Shown here one piece after another: positions 27,354 to 35,565 of a stretch of DNA of 64,000 nt (position 1 is the first letter of the stretch; every line of letters begins with the position of its first letter). The notes beneath the pieces were generated by a model. The model saw only the letters and a list, made by a program, of their open reading frames with translations. It had not been told where the DNA came from and did no database searches. The position numbers were made by a program, and so were the translations under genes. The DNA is from an uncultured Bacteroidales bacterium (lineage in GTDB: Bacteria > Bacteroidota > Bacteroidia > Bacteroidales > Paludibacteraceae), in the NCBI GenBank assembly GCA_900317745.1, contig ONHW01000001.1, positions 140,840 through 204,839 of the forward strand. The letters are read 5' to 3'.

Positions 27354-28442
27354 TCAATTCTTGATTTGTTTTGTTTTCTCTCCCAGTACGCACCATCTGA
27401 TAACAGGAATTCGGCGTATTAGTTCTACTAACAGAAGCAACACGTACATCGCAACCGGAGGAAGCGTTGTATAAACCTTCATGCTATACCCCAAACCGGA
27501 GATGATTATATAGTGAACTACATAGATAGCAAAACTATTGCGGCACATGTAATCTGCAAACTTGGATTTCCGGTCATCAAAGCAGGCAGCGAACCATCCG
27601 ATCATGGCAAGACACATCAGCCATCCATACACACAATTGAGTGGACTGCTTAGGTACACAGGAGTCGTGTTATCTTCACCGAAGGTAGTGATTAATAATG
27701 TTATACCGCTTGCTACGGCGCACACCATCAGTGGTATCCATCCTTTTCGTAATGACGTTAATACATTTTCATGCGAGAAGACGAAGTATCCGCTCAAAAA
27801 GAAAAGAAGATAAAAGAATGGTTTATATCCGTTGTAAAGACTATCCAAACTTTCGGGACGAGGGTTCATGATCAGCGTTCGGGTACCTAACCAATACAAT
27901 ACGCCCAACAGGATAATTCCTGCCAAACCCATCTTCCCGCAAAGCGAGTAGAACCGATCTTGTGCATCAACCTTCCGAACGAGCAGCAAAACCAGACTAA
28001 ACAACCATAGATTCTGTATAAACCATAATGGTCCCGTACCGCTCAGTGACCACGCCACATACTTAATGATGCCCGGAGTGTCGGCAAGCATGTCTATTCC
28101 ATTCGTATAACTAAGTGTATGCGTGTTGAAATAACCGGCGATCCATTGAAAAACAAATAATCCTATTGTAGCAGGTACTAATAACTTGCGGGTGCGACTT
28201 TTGAACCACTCTTTCTCTGAATGAGCATCCAATGCGTACCGGGCACTGATACCTGCCAGCAAGAACAAAAGAGGCATAAACCAAGGATATAGCAGATACA
28301 TGATTCCGTCTTGGTACTGAGGACCTCCGAAACCACCTATTCCGCCTACTACACCTTTGCCGTTATAGTAGTAAATAACATGGTAAAAGAGTACCAACAG
28401 TACGGTCACCCAACGCAAATTATCTATCCAATGTTTTCGCAT
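27354..28442 (-). CDS. Acyltransferase 3 family membrane protein
   Basis: The 362-residue protein has about ten membrane segments and the family start RKHWIDNLRWVTVLLVLFYH with the catalytic-type His, followed by FMPLLFLLAGISARYAL. Such enzymes transfer acetyl or other acyl groups to surface sugars or lipids from the inner membrane. The substrate cannot be read here. It lies between gldB and sufS and is probably co-transcribed with gldB (13-bp gap). Confidence 0.85.
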   Translation of the reverse strand: MRKHWIDNLRWVTVLLVLFYHVIYYYNGKGVVGGIGGFGGPQYQDGIMYLLYPWFMPLLFLLAGISARYALDAHSEKEWFKSRTRKLLVPATIGLFVFQWIAGYFNTHTLSYTNGIDMLADTPGIIKYVAWSLSGTGPLWFIQNLWLFSLVLLLVRKVDAQDRFYSLCGKMGLAGIILLGVLYWLGTRTLIMNPRPESLDSLYNGYKPFFYLLFFLSGYFVFSHENVLTSLRKGWIPLMVCAVASGITLLITTFGEDNTTPVYLSSPLNCVYGWLMCLAMIGWFAACFDDRKSKFADYMCRNSFAIYVVHYIIISGLGYSMKVYTTLPPVAMYVLLLLVELIRRIPVIRWCVLGEKTKQIKN

Positions 28443-28455
28443 GTTTTCTTATGGT

Positions 28456-29373
28456 TTATAATAACTTCTCCACAATTCGCCAGCCGAGCCAGATACCCAA
28501 ACGACCCGGACTGTCCTGGGACACTTCCGACGTGAAGGGTCCGTCGTTCAGATAACTCGTCAGCACCAGACTCTCGGTCTTGAACAGATCCCGCTTGTCC
28601 ATCACCAGATGCCAGATAGCCTCTTCGTTCCGCACACACCAGTCCCATTGCTCTTTCTTCCATCCCATCACTTCGTACCCGGGCTGGTCGTCGTAGATCA
28701 GCGAGGTCAGGTACATCACTTTTCCGCGGTAGATCATCTGGTCCAAGAGACGGCTTCTGGTGCCGGTGTAGGGTAGGGTACGGAAGAGATATGCACTCAC
28801 TACATCGACCGGAATACACTCCTTTCGCATGGTCTGTTTCTGGTAGTCATACACCACCTGGTTGTAGTATTCATAATCGCTCCCAAGATACATGTCTGCA
28901 CCGATACCGATCAGTTCGTCGCCGAAATAGATAGGAGTCTGAAAGCCGGAGATGAAGAGGTAGATAGTAGGTATCTCCGCCTCGGGATACAGATACTTGA
29001 TCCTTGTAAATCCCTTATTTACAGCCGATTGTAGATCCCCTACATCTGCGAACAACTCCTGCTCCCGTTCGTTCGTTGCCTTGAAGCCATAAAGCGTGTC
29101 GTTCAGAAAGAGCGGCAACTGGTGCTCCAAAAAGGCTGTATCGCTGCTCGGAATACCTAAGATATCCTCCACCCACAGCGGCATGAACACCGGATATTCG
29201 TTATACAGCACCCGGATATCCTCCGCAACAGTAGCTTCGTTCACATTCAGGATAGCGTTGTCAAAACGCACCATCTCCATCTCTTGCGGCGGAAGGTCTT
29301 TCGGGAAATAGCTCCTCCCTTTATGGCAAGCCGTAAGCGCTAATACGCATACTATAAAGATAAGTTTTTTCAT
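28456..29373 (-). CDS. gldB: GldB-like lipoprotein
   Basis: A 305-residue lipoprotein with signal peptide and lipobox LTAC (Cys16). The body matches GldB-type proteins ([72 protein letters not shown]). GldB was named for gliding in Flavobacteria, but non-gliding Bacteroidales keep it; its exact role is unclear and may concern the envelope or type IX secretion. It overlaps the lolD gene by 4 bp, which suggests coupled expression with lipoprotein sorting. Confidence 0.85.
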   Translation of the reverse strand: MKKLIFIVCVLALTACHKGRSYFPKDLPPQEMEMVRFDNAILNVNEATVAEDIRVLYNEYPVFMPLWVEDILGIPSSDTAFLEHQLPLFLNDTLYGFKATNEREQELFADVGDLQSAVNKGFTRIKYLYPEAEIPTIYLFISGFQTPIYFGDELIGIGADMYLGSDYEYYNQVVYDYQKQTMRKECIPVDVVSAYLFRTLPYTGTRSRLLDQMIYRGKVMYLTSLIYDDQPGYEVMGWKKEQWDWCVRNEEAIWHLVMDKRDLFKTESLVLTSYLNDGPFTSEVSQDSPGRLGIWLGWRIVEKLL

Positions 29374-30020
29374 TTCATCACTCCGTCTTTGAGTTCGATT
29401 ATTCGGTCGGATATGGCCGCCAGCTCCTTGTCGTGTGTAACAATGACAATGGTCTGCCCGAACTTTGTGCGCATGTGCTGCAGCAGTGCGTGCAGTTCGC
29501 GTTTGTTCGTTTCGTCAAGGCTGCCTGACGGTTCGTCGGCAAGGATGACGTCAGGGTTCATCATCATTGCCCGGGCTGCGGCTACGCGCTGCCGTTCACC
29601 TCCGGAGAGTTCGTTGGGCTTGTGCGAGAGTCGTCCTGCAAGCCCGAGGTCAGTAAGCAGTTGCTCGGCACGCATACGTGCATCACGACTGTTATCGCGG
29701 TGTATGAGTGCCGGCAGCATGACATTCTCGAGTGCCGTAAACTCCGGCAGCAACTGGTGGAACTGGAAGATAAATCCGATATGCGTATTGCGGAACGCCG
29801 CCAGGTCTTTCTCGCCAAGACGCAAGAAATCGGTACCACCGATCGTTACGCTGCCACTATCAGGTCGGTCGAGTGTACCGATGATCTGCAGCAGAGTTGT
29901 CTTGCCGGCACCGGACTTGCCGATAATAGACACTATCTCGCCGCTATTGATAGTGAGCGATACCCCCTGCAGGACGTGCAGGTTACCGAAGGACTTATGG
30001 ATATCTTTAACCTCAATCAT
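29370..30020 (-). CDS. lolD: LolD-like ABC transporter ATP-binding protein
   Basis: The 216-residue ATPase has Walker A GKSGAGKT (34-41), the Q-loop [18 protein letters not shown], signature [10 protein letters not shown], Walker [11 protein letters not shown] and the H-loop VTHD. The [16 protein letters not shown] sequence is typical of LolD, which powers release of lipoproteins from the inner membrane. The permease partner is not in the neighbourhood, as is common in Bacteroidota. It lies 39 bp after queC, with a GAAAGTTGAAAATTGAAAG repeat in the gap, and overlaps the gldB start. Confidence 0.9.
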   Translation of the reverse strand: MIEVKDIHKSFGNLHVLQGVSLTINSGEIVSIIGKSGAGKTTLLQIIGTLDRPDSGSVTIGGTDFLRLGEKDLAAFRNTHIGFIFQFHQLLPEFTALENVMLPALIHRDNSRDARMRAEQLLTDLGLAGRLSHKPNELSGGERQRVAAARAMMMNPDVILADEPSGSLDETNKRELHALLQHMRTKFGQTIVIVTHDKELAAISDRIIELKDGVMK

Positions 30021-30059
30021 GGAAGTTGAAAGGTGAAAGTTGAAAATTGAAAGATAAGA

Positions 30060-30713
30060 TTATTGTTCGTATTCGGTTGGGTCGGCGATGCCGGCGAGTG
30101 CGAGTGCCTCGCGTCGCTCCTGACAGGTGCCGCACTTGCCGCAGTGCTTGTCGCCGCCCTTGTAGCAACTCCAGGTCTTGGCATAATCGACACCGAGAAG
30201 TTTGCCCCGGCGTGCTATATCCGTCTTTGTCCAATTGGTATAAGGGGTGAACAGTTCTACTCCGTTATATGTACCTTCGCGCACTGCTCCGGCGAGTGCA
30301 TTGACGAACGCCGGCCGGCAATCGGGGTAGATAGCATGATCACCGCTGTGGTTAGCCATGAGTATGCGGCTCAGGTTACGGTCTTCCGCCATGCCGGCAG
30401 CAATGGCGAGCATGATACCGTTGCGAAACGGTACAACGGTGGATCGCATGTTATCATCGTCGTACTTGCCCTCAGGTATATCCGCTGCACCGGAGAGGAG
30501 CGAGGAGTGGAAATACTGCTTGATGAACCCAAGGGGGATAATAATATGCTCTATCCCCAGCCGCTCGCAATGATACGCTGCGAACGGCAGCTCCTTGCGG
30601 TTATGATTGCTGCCATAGTCAAAACTCAACGCCACAGCGATAGAGTCGGCATAGTCGTAGAGCATGGTAACGGAGTCCATACCTCCGGATAATATGATAA
30701 TACTGTCTTTCAT
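30060..30713 (-). CDS. queC: 7-cyano-7-deazaguanine synthase
   Basis: From the ATG at 30713 the protein has 217 residues. It makes preQ0 from carboxy-deazaguanine and ammonia using ATP, for queuosine tRNA modification. The PP-loop SGGMDS (9-14) and the zinc-binding cysteines at the end (SCYKGGDKHCGKCGTC) are present. A longer frame starting at 30860 only overlaps queF and is rejected. The gene follows queF by 4 bp. The genes for earlier steps (queD, queE) are not in the window. Confidence 0.96.
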   Translation of the reverse strand: MKDSIIILSGGMDSVTMLYDYADSIAVALSFDYGSNHNRKELPFAAYHCERLGIEHIIIPLGFIKQYFHSSLLSGAADIPEGKYDDDNMRSTVVPFRNGIMLAIAAGMAEDRNLSRILMANHSGDHAIYPDCRPAFVNALAGAVREGTYNGVELFTPYTNWTKTDIARRGKLLGVDYAKTWSCYKGGDKHCGKCGTCQERREALALAGIADPTEYEQ

Positions 30714-30717
30714 CGGT

Positions 30718-31203
30718 TTATCGCAGTTCTTCACGCATAGCGGCTGAGCACTGCTCGCGCAGGCGTTGCAGTTTAAGATCCTGATGGTCGGCATCGGCAT
30801 AGTTGGCAAACGGATAGATACGTATGCCTCCACGGGGAGTGAACAGGCCCGTGACCTCAAGGTACTTAGGGTCCATGAGTTTGACCAGATCCTTCATGAT
30901 GATGTTCACACAATCCTCATGGAAATCACCGTGGTTGCGGAAAGAGAACAGGTAGAGCTTGAGAGACTTGCTCTCAACCATCCGTTCGCGCGGGATATAC
31001 GAGATGATGATAGTGGCATAATCAGGTTGCCCTGTGAGCGGGCAGAGCGTGGTGAACTCTGGACAATGGAAAGTAACGAGGTACTCGTTGTCAGGATGCT
31101 TGTTGACAAACGACTCCAGTATCTCCGGCGCATAAGTAGTGGGAATAGCAGCACGCTTGTTGCCCAGCAGACTCACGCCTTGTAATTCTTCTTGGGTACG
31201 CAT
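30718..31203 (-). CDS. queF: NADPH-dependent 7-cyano-7-deazaguanine reductase
   Basis: A 161-residue protein of the short unimodular QueF type, which reduces preQ0 to preQ1. The catalytic Cys54 and Asp61 lie in [12 protein letters not shown], and the family segments [20 protein letters not shown] and [12 protein letters not shown] are complete. It is the first gene of the queF-queC transcript, which probably continues into lolD. The promoter is at 31256-31287. I looked for a preQ1 riboswitch in the roughly 50-base leader and saw none. Confidence 0.97.
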   Translation of the reverse strand: MRTQEELQGVSLLGNKRAAIPTTYAPEILESFVNKHPDNEYLVTFHCPEFTTLCPLTGQPDYATIIISYIPRERMVESKSLKLYLFSFRNHGDFHEDCVNIIMKDLVKLMDPKYLEVTGLFTPRGGIRIYPFANYADADHQDLKLQRLREQCSAAMREELR

Positions 31204-31255
31204 AAGGGTATTTACGATTTAGATATTTACTATTTACAATTATTAATGATTTCTG

Positions 31256-31287
31256 CAAAGTTACAATAATATTTTGACATTTGCAAA
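31256..31287 (-). promoter_or_regulatory. Promoter of queF-queC
   Basis: On the minus strand TTTG (31284-31287), 20 bases, TAACTTTG (31256-31263), about 50 bases before the queF ATG. Confidence 0.65.
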
Positions 31288-31350
31288 TTTTTCGGCTATA
31301 TACGTGCATTTTGTTGTGCCTGAGAAACAATAATTGTATCTTCGCATGTA

Positions 31351-32268
31351 TTATTTGCCGTCGAAACGCAGGTAGGGAAGCAGTCGTTGTCTTTCGTCGG
31401 GCGAAAAGACGGCAGACAGTTCATCGGATGAGTGCAGGCGGAGTTTGCGCCGCCTGAGGTCATAAAGTTGCTCAGCCTGCTTGTAAGAGATATACGGATG
31501 GCTATAGAGTTGCTTGACAGAGGCGCGGTTGACGTCAATCGGTGTGATGAGCGACGTATCGGCATAGAGGTGCGGAAGGAGGCTGTCGATACGATCATTG
31601 GCAATCTCGCTGATCTCATAGAGTTGGGAGGTGGAATAATAGCCACCCAAGGCCTGGCGGTAACGGATGATCTGCATAGCGGTGAACCTGCCTACACCGC
31701 GCAATAGCATAAGTTCGGTGGTATCGGCAGTGTTGAGGTCAAGAATCGTATCACGCTTGATACGTGGAGTATAAGCGGTAATGACAGTATCGGTGTCCGA
31801 TATAATACTGCCAATCCCAAAAAAACTTGCGAACATGGCAGTGTCGATCTGTATAAACGGAAGAAGAGTGGAGTAGAGCGAGTCGTTCATACCGTACAGC
31901 CGTTGCAGGTCTTCAGAACGGCGAAAAACCTTGCCGGCATTGCGGTAGCGGATCAGGTTGCGAGCCATCCATGGTTTGAGTCCGACCGTAACAAGCAGTG
32001 TGCTGTCGGCAGTGTTCGGATCAAAAGGCTGCAGACGGATAACGGGTTGCGGATAACGGGAGGCATATTGTGCACGTCTGGCGGCACGCTCCGACTCGTC
32101 CAACGAATCGAGGTAACTGAGGAAAGCCTGTTCGCGCTCGGGCTGAAGTGCAAAAAGTTCGGGAGCAGGGTGAGCAGCCTGCCACTTGCGGGTCAAATAA
32201 ACACACGTCTCTACTGCCGTAACCATCAGCAGAACGATTACCAATCCTATCCACTGCTGTTTGCTCAT
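31351..32268 (-). CDS. ComEA-like helix-hairpin-helix protein with membrane anchor
   Basis: The 305-residue protein has one N-terminal membrane segment (WIGLVIVLLMVTAVETCVYL) and three helix-hairpin-helix units: residues about 83-110 (FDPNTADSTLLVTVGLKPWM), 180-210 (LDLNTADTTELMLLRGVGRF) and 250-280 (IDVNRASVKQLYSHPYISYK). ComEA-type proteins bind DNA outside the inner membrane during uptake; Bacteroidota have longer versions like this. The gene overlaps xseA by 4 bp, so it is transcribed with DNA-processing genes. It probably binds DNA; a role in competence is not proved. Confidence 0.85.
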   Translation of the reverse strand: MSKQQWIGLVIVLLMVTAVETCVYLTRKWQAAHPAPELFALQPEREQAFLSYLDSLDESERAARRAQYASRYPQPVIRLQPFDPNTADSTLLVTVGLKPWMARNLIRYRNAGKVFRRSEDLQRLYGMNDSLYSTLLPFIQIDTAMFASFFGIGSIISDTDTVITAYTPRIKRDTILDLNTADTTELMLLRGVGRFTAMQIIRYRQALGGYYSTSQLYEISEIANDRIDSLLPHLYADTSLITPIDVNRASVKQLYSHPYISYKQAEQLYDLRRRKLRLHSSDELSAVFSPDERQRLLPYLRFDGK

Positions 32269-33419
32269 TGGGTAACGGAAGTCAGTTCGCCATCGGCAAG
32301 AACGGTGGTGATGGTTGTACCTGCGGGTACGTCGGCAGCGTGGCGGAGGACCTTGCCATCACACAGAGTAAGAGAGTAACCCTTCCTGAAAATCTGTTCG
32401 GGCGAGTGCAGTCGGACAGCCTGCTCGAACATTCGAAGTTTGCCAAGCTCTGCCTGAATCGTGTTGCTGACCGTGTATTGCAGGGTGAGGCGCAGCTGTT
32501 CGATCTGCCTGCGGCGGAGGGCTACCATCTGTGTGGCTACATGAGCCAGGCGCTGGCGCAGTTCGTCAATACGTACGAGCTGGCGGGCGTTGTGGTCGAT
32601 GAGTGCTTCGGCTACAGCGGTAGGCGTCTTGAGCGACTGATGCACCACCATATCCACGATACTCACGTCGCGCGTATGACCTATACCCGACAAGATAGGC
32701 AGCGGAAACTGTGCACAATGCGAGGCAAGGGAGTAATCGTCAAAACAAGTAAGATCGGTAGTTGCACCTCCACCGCGAATGATAACCACGCTATCGAAGT
32801 CGTCGGCCACCCCGGCAATGGCACTGAGTGCGTTGATGATCGATCGTGCCGCCTGTTCACCCTGCATGACGGCAGGAAAGAGCTGTGTGCTGAACAGCAG
32901 GCGGTACGGGTTATCCGTCAGCTGGTGGCAGAAGTCGCCGTAGCCGGCTGCATCCTCGGCAGAGATAACGGCTATGCGGCGGATAATGGTAGGCAGGCTG
33001 AGCGACTTATTCATATCCAGCACACCATCTTTCTCCAGTTGTTGCAGAGTGAGTTGGCGCTGGCGTGCCAGGTCGCCCAGGGTAAAGGCAGGGTCGATAT
33101 TACGGATATTCAGGCTTAACCCGTATATGGGGTGAAAATCCACACTGACCTCCACCAGCACCTGCATGCCCGGTTCGGGACGTTTGCCTGTCTCCTGCTG
33201 AAAATAGGCGGATATAAGCTGCCAAGTATTGCTCCAGCAGGTAGCGCGAATCTTGGCGGCAAAGATTCCTTTCTCGCCTTTCTCAACGAGCTCAAGGTAA
33301 CAGTGCCCCTTGTCCGTCAGTTGCGCAATCTCTGCACGCACCCAATACGTACCGGGCAGTCCCTGTTGAATACATTGATCCAACTCAGCGCATAACTCGG
33401 ATAGGGATAATGATGTCAT
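32265..33419 (-). CDS. xseA: Exodeoxyribonuclease VII large subunit
   Basis: A 384-residue protein, slightly shorter than E. coli XseA. The N-terminal OB-fold (YWVRAEIAQLTDKGHCYLEL) binds single-stranded DNA, and the catalytic part includes RIAVISAEDAAGYGDFC, VVIIRGGGATTDL and PILSGIGHTRDVSIVDMV. The C-terminus ends in the expected GYSLTLCDGKVLRHAADV. It degrades single-stranded DNA in mismatch repair and recombination. xseB is not seen next to it. Its ATG overlaps the stop of the upstream PD-(D/E)XK gene, so accessory and housekeeping genes share a transcript here. Confidence 0.95.
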   Translation of the reverse strand: MTSLSLSELCAELDQCIQQGLPGTYWVRAEIAQLTDKGHCYLELVEKGEKGIFAAKIRATCWSNTWQLISAYFQQETGKRPEPGMQVLVEVSVDFHPIYGLSLNIRNIDPAFTLGDLARQRQLTLQQLEKDGVLDMNKSLSLPTIIRRIAVISAEDAAGYGDFCHQLTDNPYRLLFSTQLFPAVMQGEQAARSIINALSAIAGVADDFDSVVIIRGGGATTDLTCFDDYSLASHCAQFPLPILSGIGHTRDVSIVDMVVHQSLKTPTAVAEALIDHNARQLVRIDELRQRLAHVATQMVALRRRQIEQLRLTLQYTVSNTIQAELGKLRMFEQAVRLHSPEQIFRKGYSLTLCDGKVLRHAADVPAGTTITTVLADGELTSVTQ

Positions 33420-34399
33420 AGCCCGTAGAATTTCTTCACTGATTGATCTAAATCAAAATCACACAGCACTTCTTGATAAGAAAGCGACGTTTCCAAAACC
33501 TTTAATTTCGATTCTGCTTTAATCATATTCAACTTGCGTGCGAGTTGCTTATATAAATCAACATAAGAGTTGTATGACTTATGACCTTTATCTACGTCCT
33601 CGCTGAACTTAAATAAAATCTCTCCTAAATAAATATGGTCGTAATTCTTTCCATCGCCCTCAATGAAACTATTCTGTATTCCAAGATAGTGCGAAATCAT
33701 CTGCTTGATACCTTGGCAATACTGCTGCGGTTTCCCCTTTGACGCTGAAATGGACCAAGTCTCAGTTCCACGAACAATCTCCAAATCTCTAATAGGCTGA
33801 CCATCAGCAATCAAAGCACGGTAAATATCATCATACACAAAACTAATTTGGTCATATTTACCATGCGTCAAATACTCTGAGAATTTTGATTCTAAGAACA
33901 ATATAACGGACTCGCCAGCATCATTCCTGCCAATCAAAACCACGTCCATATTTGAGTTATGCTGACCTTCCTTATCAATAGGATTCTTCTGCTCAAAAAG
34001 ACTCTTGTAGAATTCAACTTTTCTACCGTCAATCTCCATCGTTAACGGATGGTCTTTCGATAAGGAGTAAAAGCACAACAGAGCCACCAATGAAGAAGAA
34101 TGTAAAGTGGAAATCCGGCGATACTCTTGTCCATCGCCCGAAATAGCCATACAATACTTCCCTCCAAATAATTCATCCGTAATGCCAAATATATCCTTCA
34201 GATTTGCATATACCTGACATTCACTGACGTTTTTACCCATGTCTATAAAAGAGCATGAGTTTTCTGAGTACTTCCCCTGCCAATATGTCTGGAAGAGTTT
34301 TCCTTCCTTAATGCACTTCTCTACAAGAGGATTTTCCTTAAAGAATTGCTGATACAATTTGTCTTTCGGCAATTGCTGTTCTGAATTTATCTTAATCAT
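33416..34399 (-). CDS. Putative PD-(D/E)XK nuclease (restriction-endonuclease-like)
   Basis: A 327-residue soluble protein. Residues 150-176 read NMDVVLIGRNDAG and ILFLESKFSEYL, giving D152, E170 and K172, the PD-(D/E)XK catalytic pattern. The overall look resembles the PGN_0703-type putative restriction endonucleases of Bacteroidales, but I cannot confirm the match. No methyltransferase is adjacent. It overlaps the xseA start by 4 bp and is driven by a normal promoter at 34473-34504. It marks the left edge of the AT-richer accessory island. Confidence 0.7.
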   Translation of the reverse strand: MIKINSEQQLPKDKLYQQFFKENPLVEKCIKEGKLFQTYWQGKYSENSCSFIDMGKNVSECQVYANLKDIFGITDELFGGKYCMAISGDGQEYRRISTLHSSSLVALLCFYSLSKDHPLTMEIDGRKVEFYKSLFEQKNPIDKEGQHNSNMDVVLIGRNDAGESVILFLESKFSEYLTHGKYDQISFVYDDIYRALIADGQPIRDLEIVRGTETWSISASKGKPQQYCQGIKQMISHYLGIQNSFIEGDGKNYDHIYLGEILFKFSEDVDKGHKSYNSYVDLYKQLARKLNMIKAESKLKVLETSLSYQEVLCDFDLDQSVKKFYGL

Positions 34400-34472
34400 A
34401 GTTTTTATATTTTTCTCAACAAATTTGTGACTATCTTGGATAATTACGTTATTGTTCGCAATTTTGCGACTG

Positions 34473-34504
34473 CAAAGTTAGTAAATTTTTCTAAAATTTG
34501 CAAA
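34473..34504 (-). promoter_or_regulatory. Promoter of the PD-(D/E)XK nuclease gene (and possibly xseA)
   Basis: On the minus strand TTTG (34501-34504), 20 bases, TAACTTTG (34473-34480). This is the normal promoter form, unlike the two other operons of the same island. Confidence 0.65.
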
Positions 34505-34522
34505 TAATTGTCTAAAATTCTT

Positions 34523-34843
34523 TCATGAATCTTTTTTTTTGTGAAAATTCCTGTAATTCCACCAGTAAGCAATGCGCTGGAAACAATTGAGATCCTCATT
34601 ATAACAGCCATCCGGCGCTTCAATTTCAGCGATGATGTTTCGGATAGGATCCGTTATTGTCCACCACCAATATCTCCATAAAGGTTCTTGCGAGCAATAA
34701 CAATATGGATGATCGTACTCTTTTGTCAGTTCGCAATACTTATCGATGATATCCATCATCATTGCGATTTGCTTCTGTGACCCATATACCACAAATTCCG
34801 ATTTCTGGTTAGGGCCATGATAAAATTCACCTCTGTAAATCAT
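34523..34843 (-). CDS. Small Trp/Tyr-rich protein of unknown function
   Basis: A 106-residue protein with many aromatic residues (YCYCSQEPLWRYWWWTI, AYWWNYRNFHKK). No domain is recognised. Its ATG overlaps the stop of the DprA-like gene by 4 bp and it is the last gene of the mini-sigma/DprA-like operon. The tight coupling argues that it is a real gene and works with the DprA-like protein. Confidence 0.6.
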   Translation of the reverse strand: MIYRGEFYHGPNQKSEFVVYGSQKQIAMMMDIIDKYCELTKEYDHPYCYCSQEPLWRYWWWTITDPIRNIIAEIEAPDGCYNEDLNCFQRIAYWWNYRNFHKKKDS

Positions 34844-35187
34844 ATTTTAATAATTTTGACGTTTTTACCAGTTTGCTCCATTTTCCGAATGGAGTCAAAC
34901 GTTCCTTTCGATTCTCCGGACGGGAAGGCGACCATCGCATCTGCGTCATCCACGATGAGCGAGTTTCGCACTATGGGAGCCCGTCGTCCGTAAAATGAAT
35001 AATCAGGCAAATGTTCGATGAGCTTCAGGCGGTTTTCTTCGGCTAAACGCCTCGCGAAAGCGTCAATACCAACAGCACCGCCGGAAACAATTGTATCCAC
35101 ATTTGCCGAGATTACCCGACCAAGTTTTTCCTTGAATTCTTCATACGAGATACTTGGATTTCTCGTTCCAACAATAGCTAATTTCAT
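34840..35187 (-). CDS. Small DprA/SLOG-like Rossmann protein
   Basis: From the ATG at 35187 the protein has 115 residues. It has the DprA/SLOG pattern: KLAIVGTRNPS (2-12), DTIVSGGAVGIDAFARRLAE (31-50) and DADAMVAFPSGESKGT near the end. Full DprA (about 300 residues) loads RecA onto single-stranded DNA; SLOG-family proteins bind nucleotides or signalling molecules and occur in defence systems. This one is little more than the nucleotide-binding half. It lies 7 bp after the mini-sigma gene and overlaps the 106-residue gene. The longer frame from 35316 overlaps the mini-sigma gene and is rejected. Confidence 0.8.
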   Translation of the reverse strand: MKLAIVGTRNPSISYEEFKEKLGRVISANVDTIVSGGAVGIDAFARRLAEENRLKLIEHLPDYSFYGRRAPIVRNSLIVDDADAMVAFPSGESKGTFDSIRKMEQTGKNVKIIKI

Positions 35188-35194
35188 ATTGACT

Positions 35195-35476
35195 TTAATT
35201 TTGGTTAAATGGTTTTCCTTCCATCGCTTGACGAATGAACCATACGGCATAAGGAACAAATTTGCATCCACTTTCAGGATTGTACCGATGCCAAGCTTCC
35301 ACCAATCCTGTTTCACCTCTGGTCAGAAGTTCCTCCATTGGAGCCGGGTTGCCGCCGCGCAGTTGACGACGAGCAACCGACTCAACGAAGGGATGAAACT
35401 GTTGTTTGACCTGTTCGTCCGTGAGATTTTTAACTCCAGACTCAATGTTTTTTACAAATTCCAAATTTTCGTTCAT
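35195..35476 (-). CDS. Sigma-70 region 2 only protein (mini-sigma)
   Basis: The 93-residue protein (ATG at 35476; 35488 is also possible) aligns by eye with region 2 of housekeeping sigma factors. FHPFVESVARRQLRGGNPAP and MEELLTRGETGLVEAWHRYN match the 2.1-2.2 core-binding part, and GCKFVPYAVWFIRQAM matches the 2.3 part (FKFSTYATWWIRQAI in RpoD). It stops about ten residues later, so most of region 2.4 and all of regions 3 and 4 are missing. It could bind RNA polymerase core but not a -35 box. It starts an operon with the DprA-like gene and carries the shared 33-bp upstream motif. Decoy, anti-sigma or helper sigma roles are all possible. Confidence 0.72.
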   Translation of the reverse strand: MNENLEFVKNIESGVKNLTDEQVKQQFHPFVESVARRQLRGGNPAPMEELLTRGETGLVEAWHRYNPESGCKFVPYAVWFIRQAMEGKPFNQN

Positions 35477-35532
35477 ATAGAAAAACATTTAGTGTTACAA
35501 TTCAGTATGTAAAAGATCGCTATATTATATAT

Positions 35533-35565
35533 ATACGAACGAGAGGTGTTATTGTTTTTGCTAAC
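35533..35565 (-). promoter_or_regulatory. Island-specific upstream motif, copy 1 (before mini-sigma operon)
   Basis: On the minus strand it begins GTTAGCAAAAA, continues through a TAAC block and TCTC, and ends TTCGTAT. It matches the 37779-37811 copy at 26 of 33 positions. No TAnnTTTG box with a TTTG 20 bases upstream is found between it and the gene. It overlaps the stop codon of the DnaE-like gene. Confidence 0.55.

Noticed and set aside
31204-31255. preQ1 riboswitch before queF
   Set aside because: The leader is about 50 bases, AT-rich, and I saw neither a stable hairpin nor the A-rich tail that would pair with its loop.
35195-35316. Longer start (35316) for the DprA-like gene
   Set aside because: The extra residues overlap the mini-sigma frame, and the family start KLAIVGTRNP begins right after the ATG at 35187.
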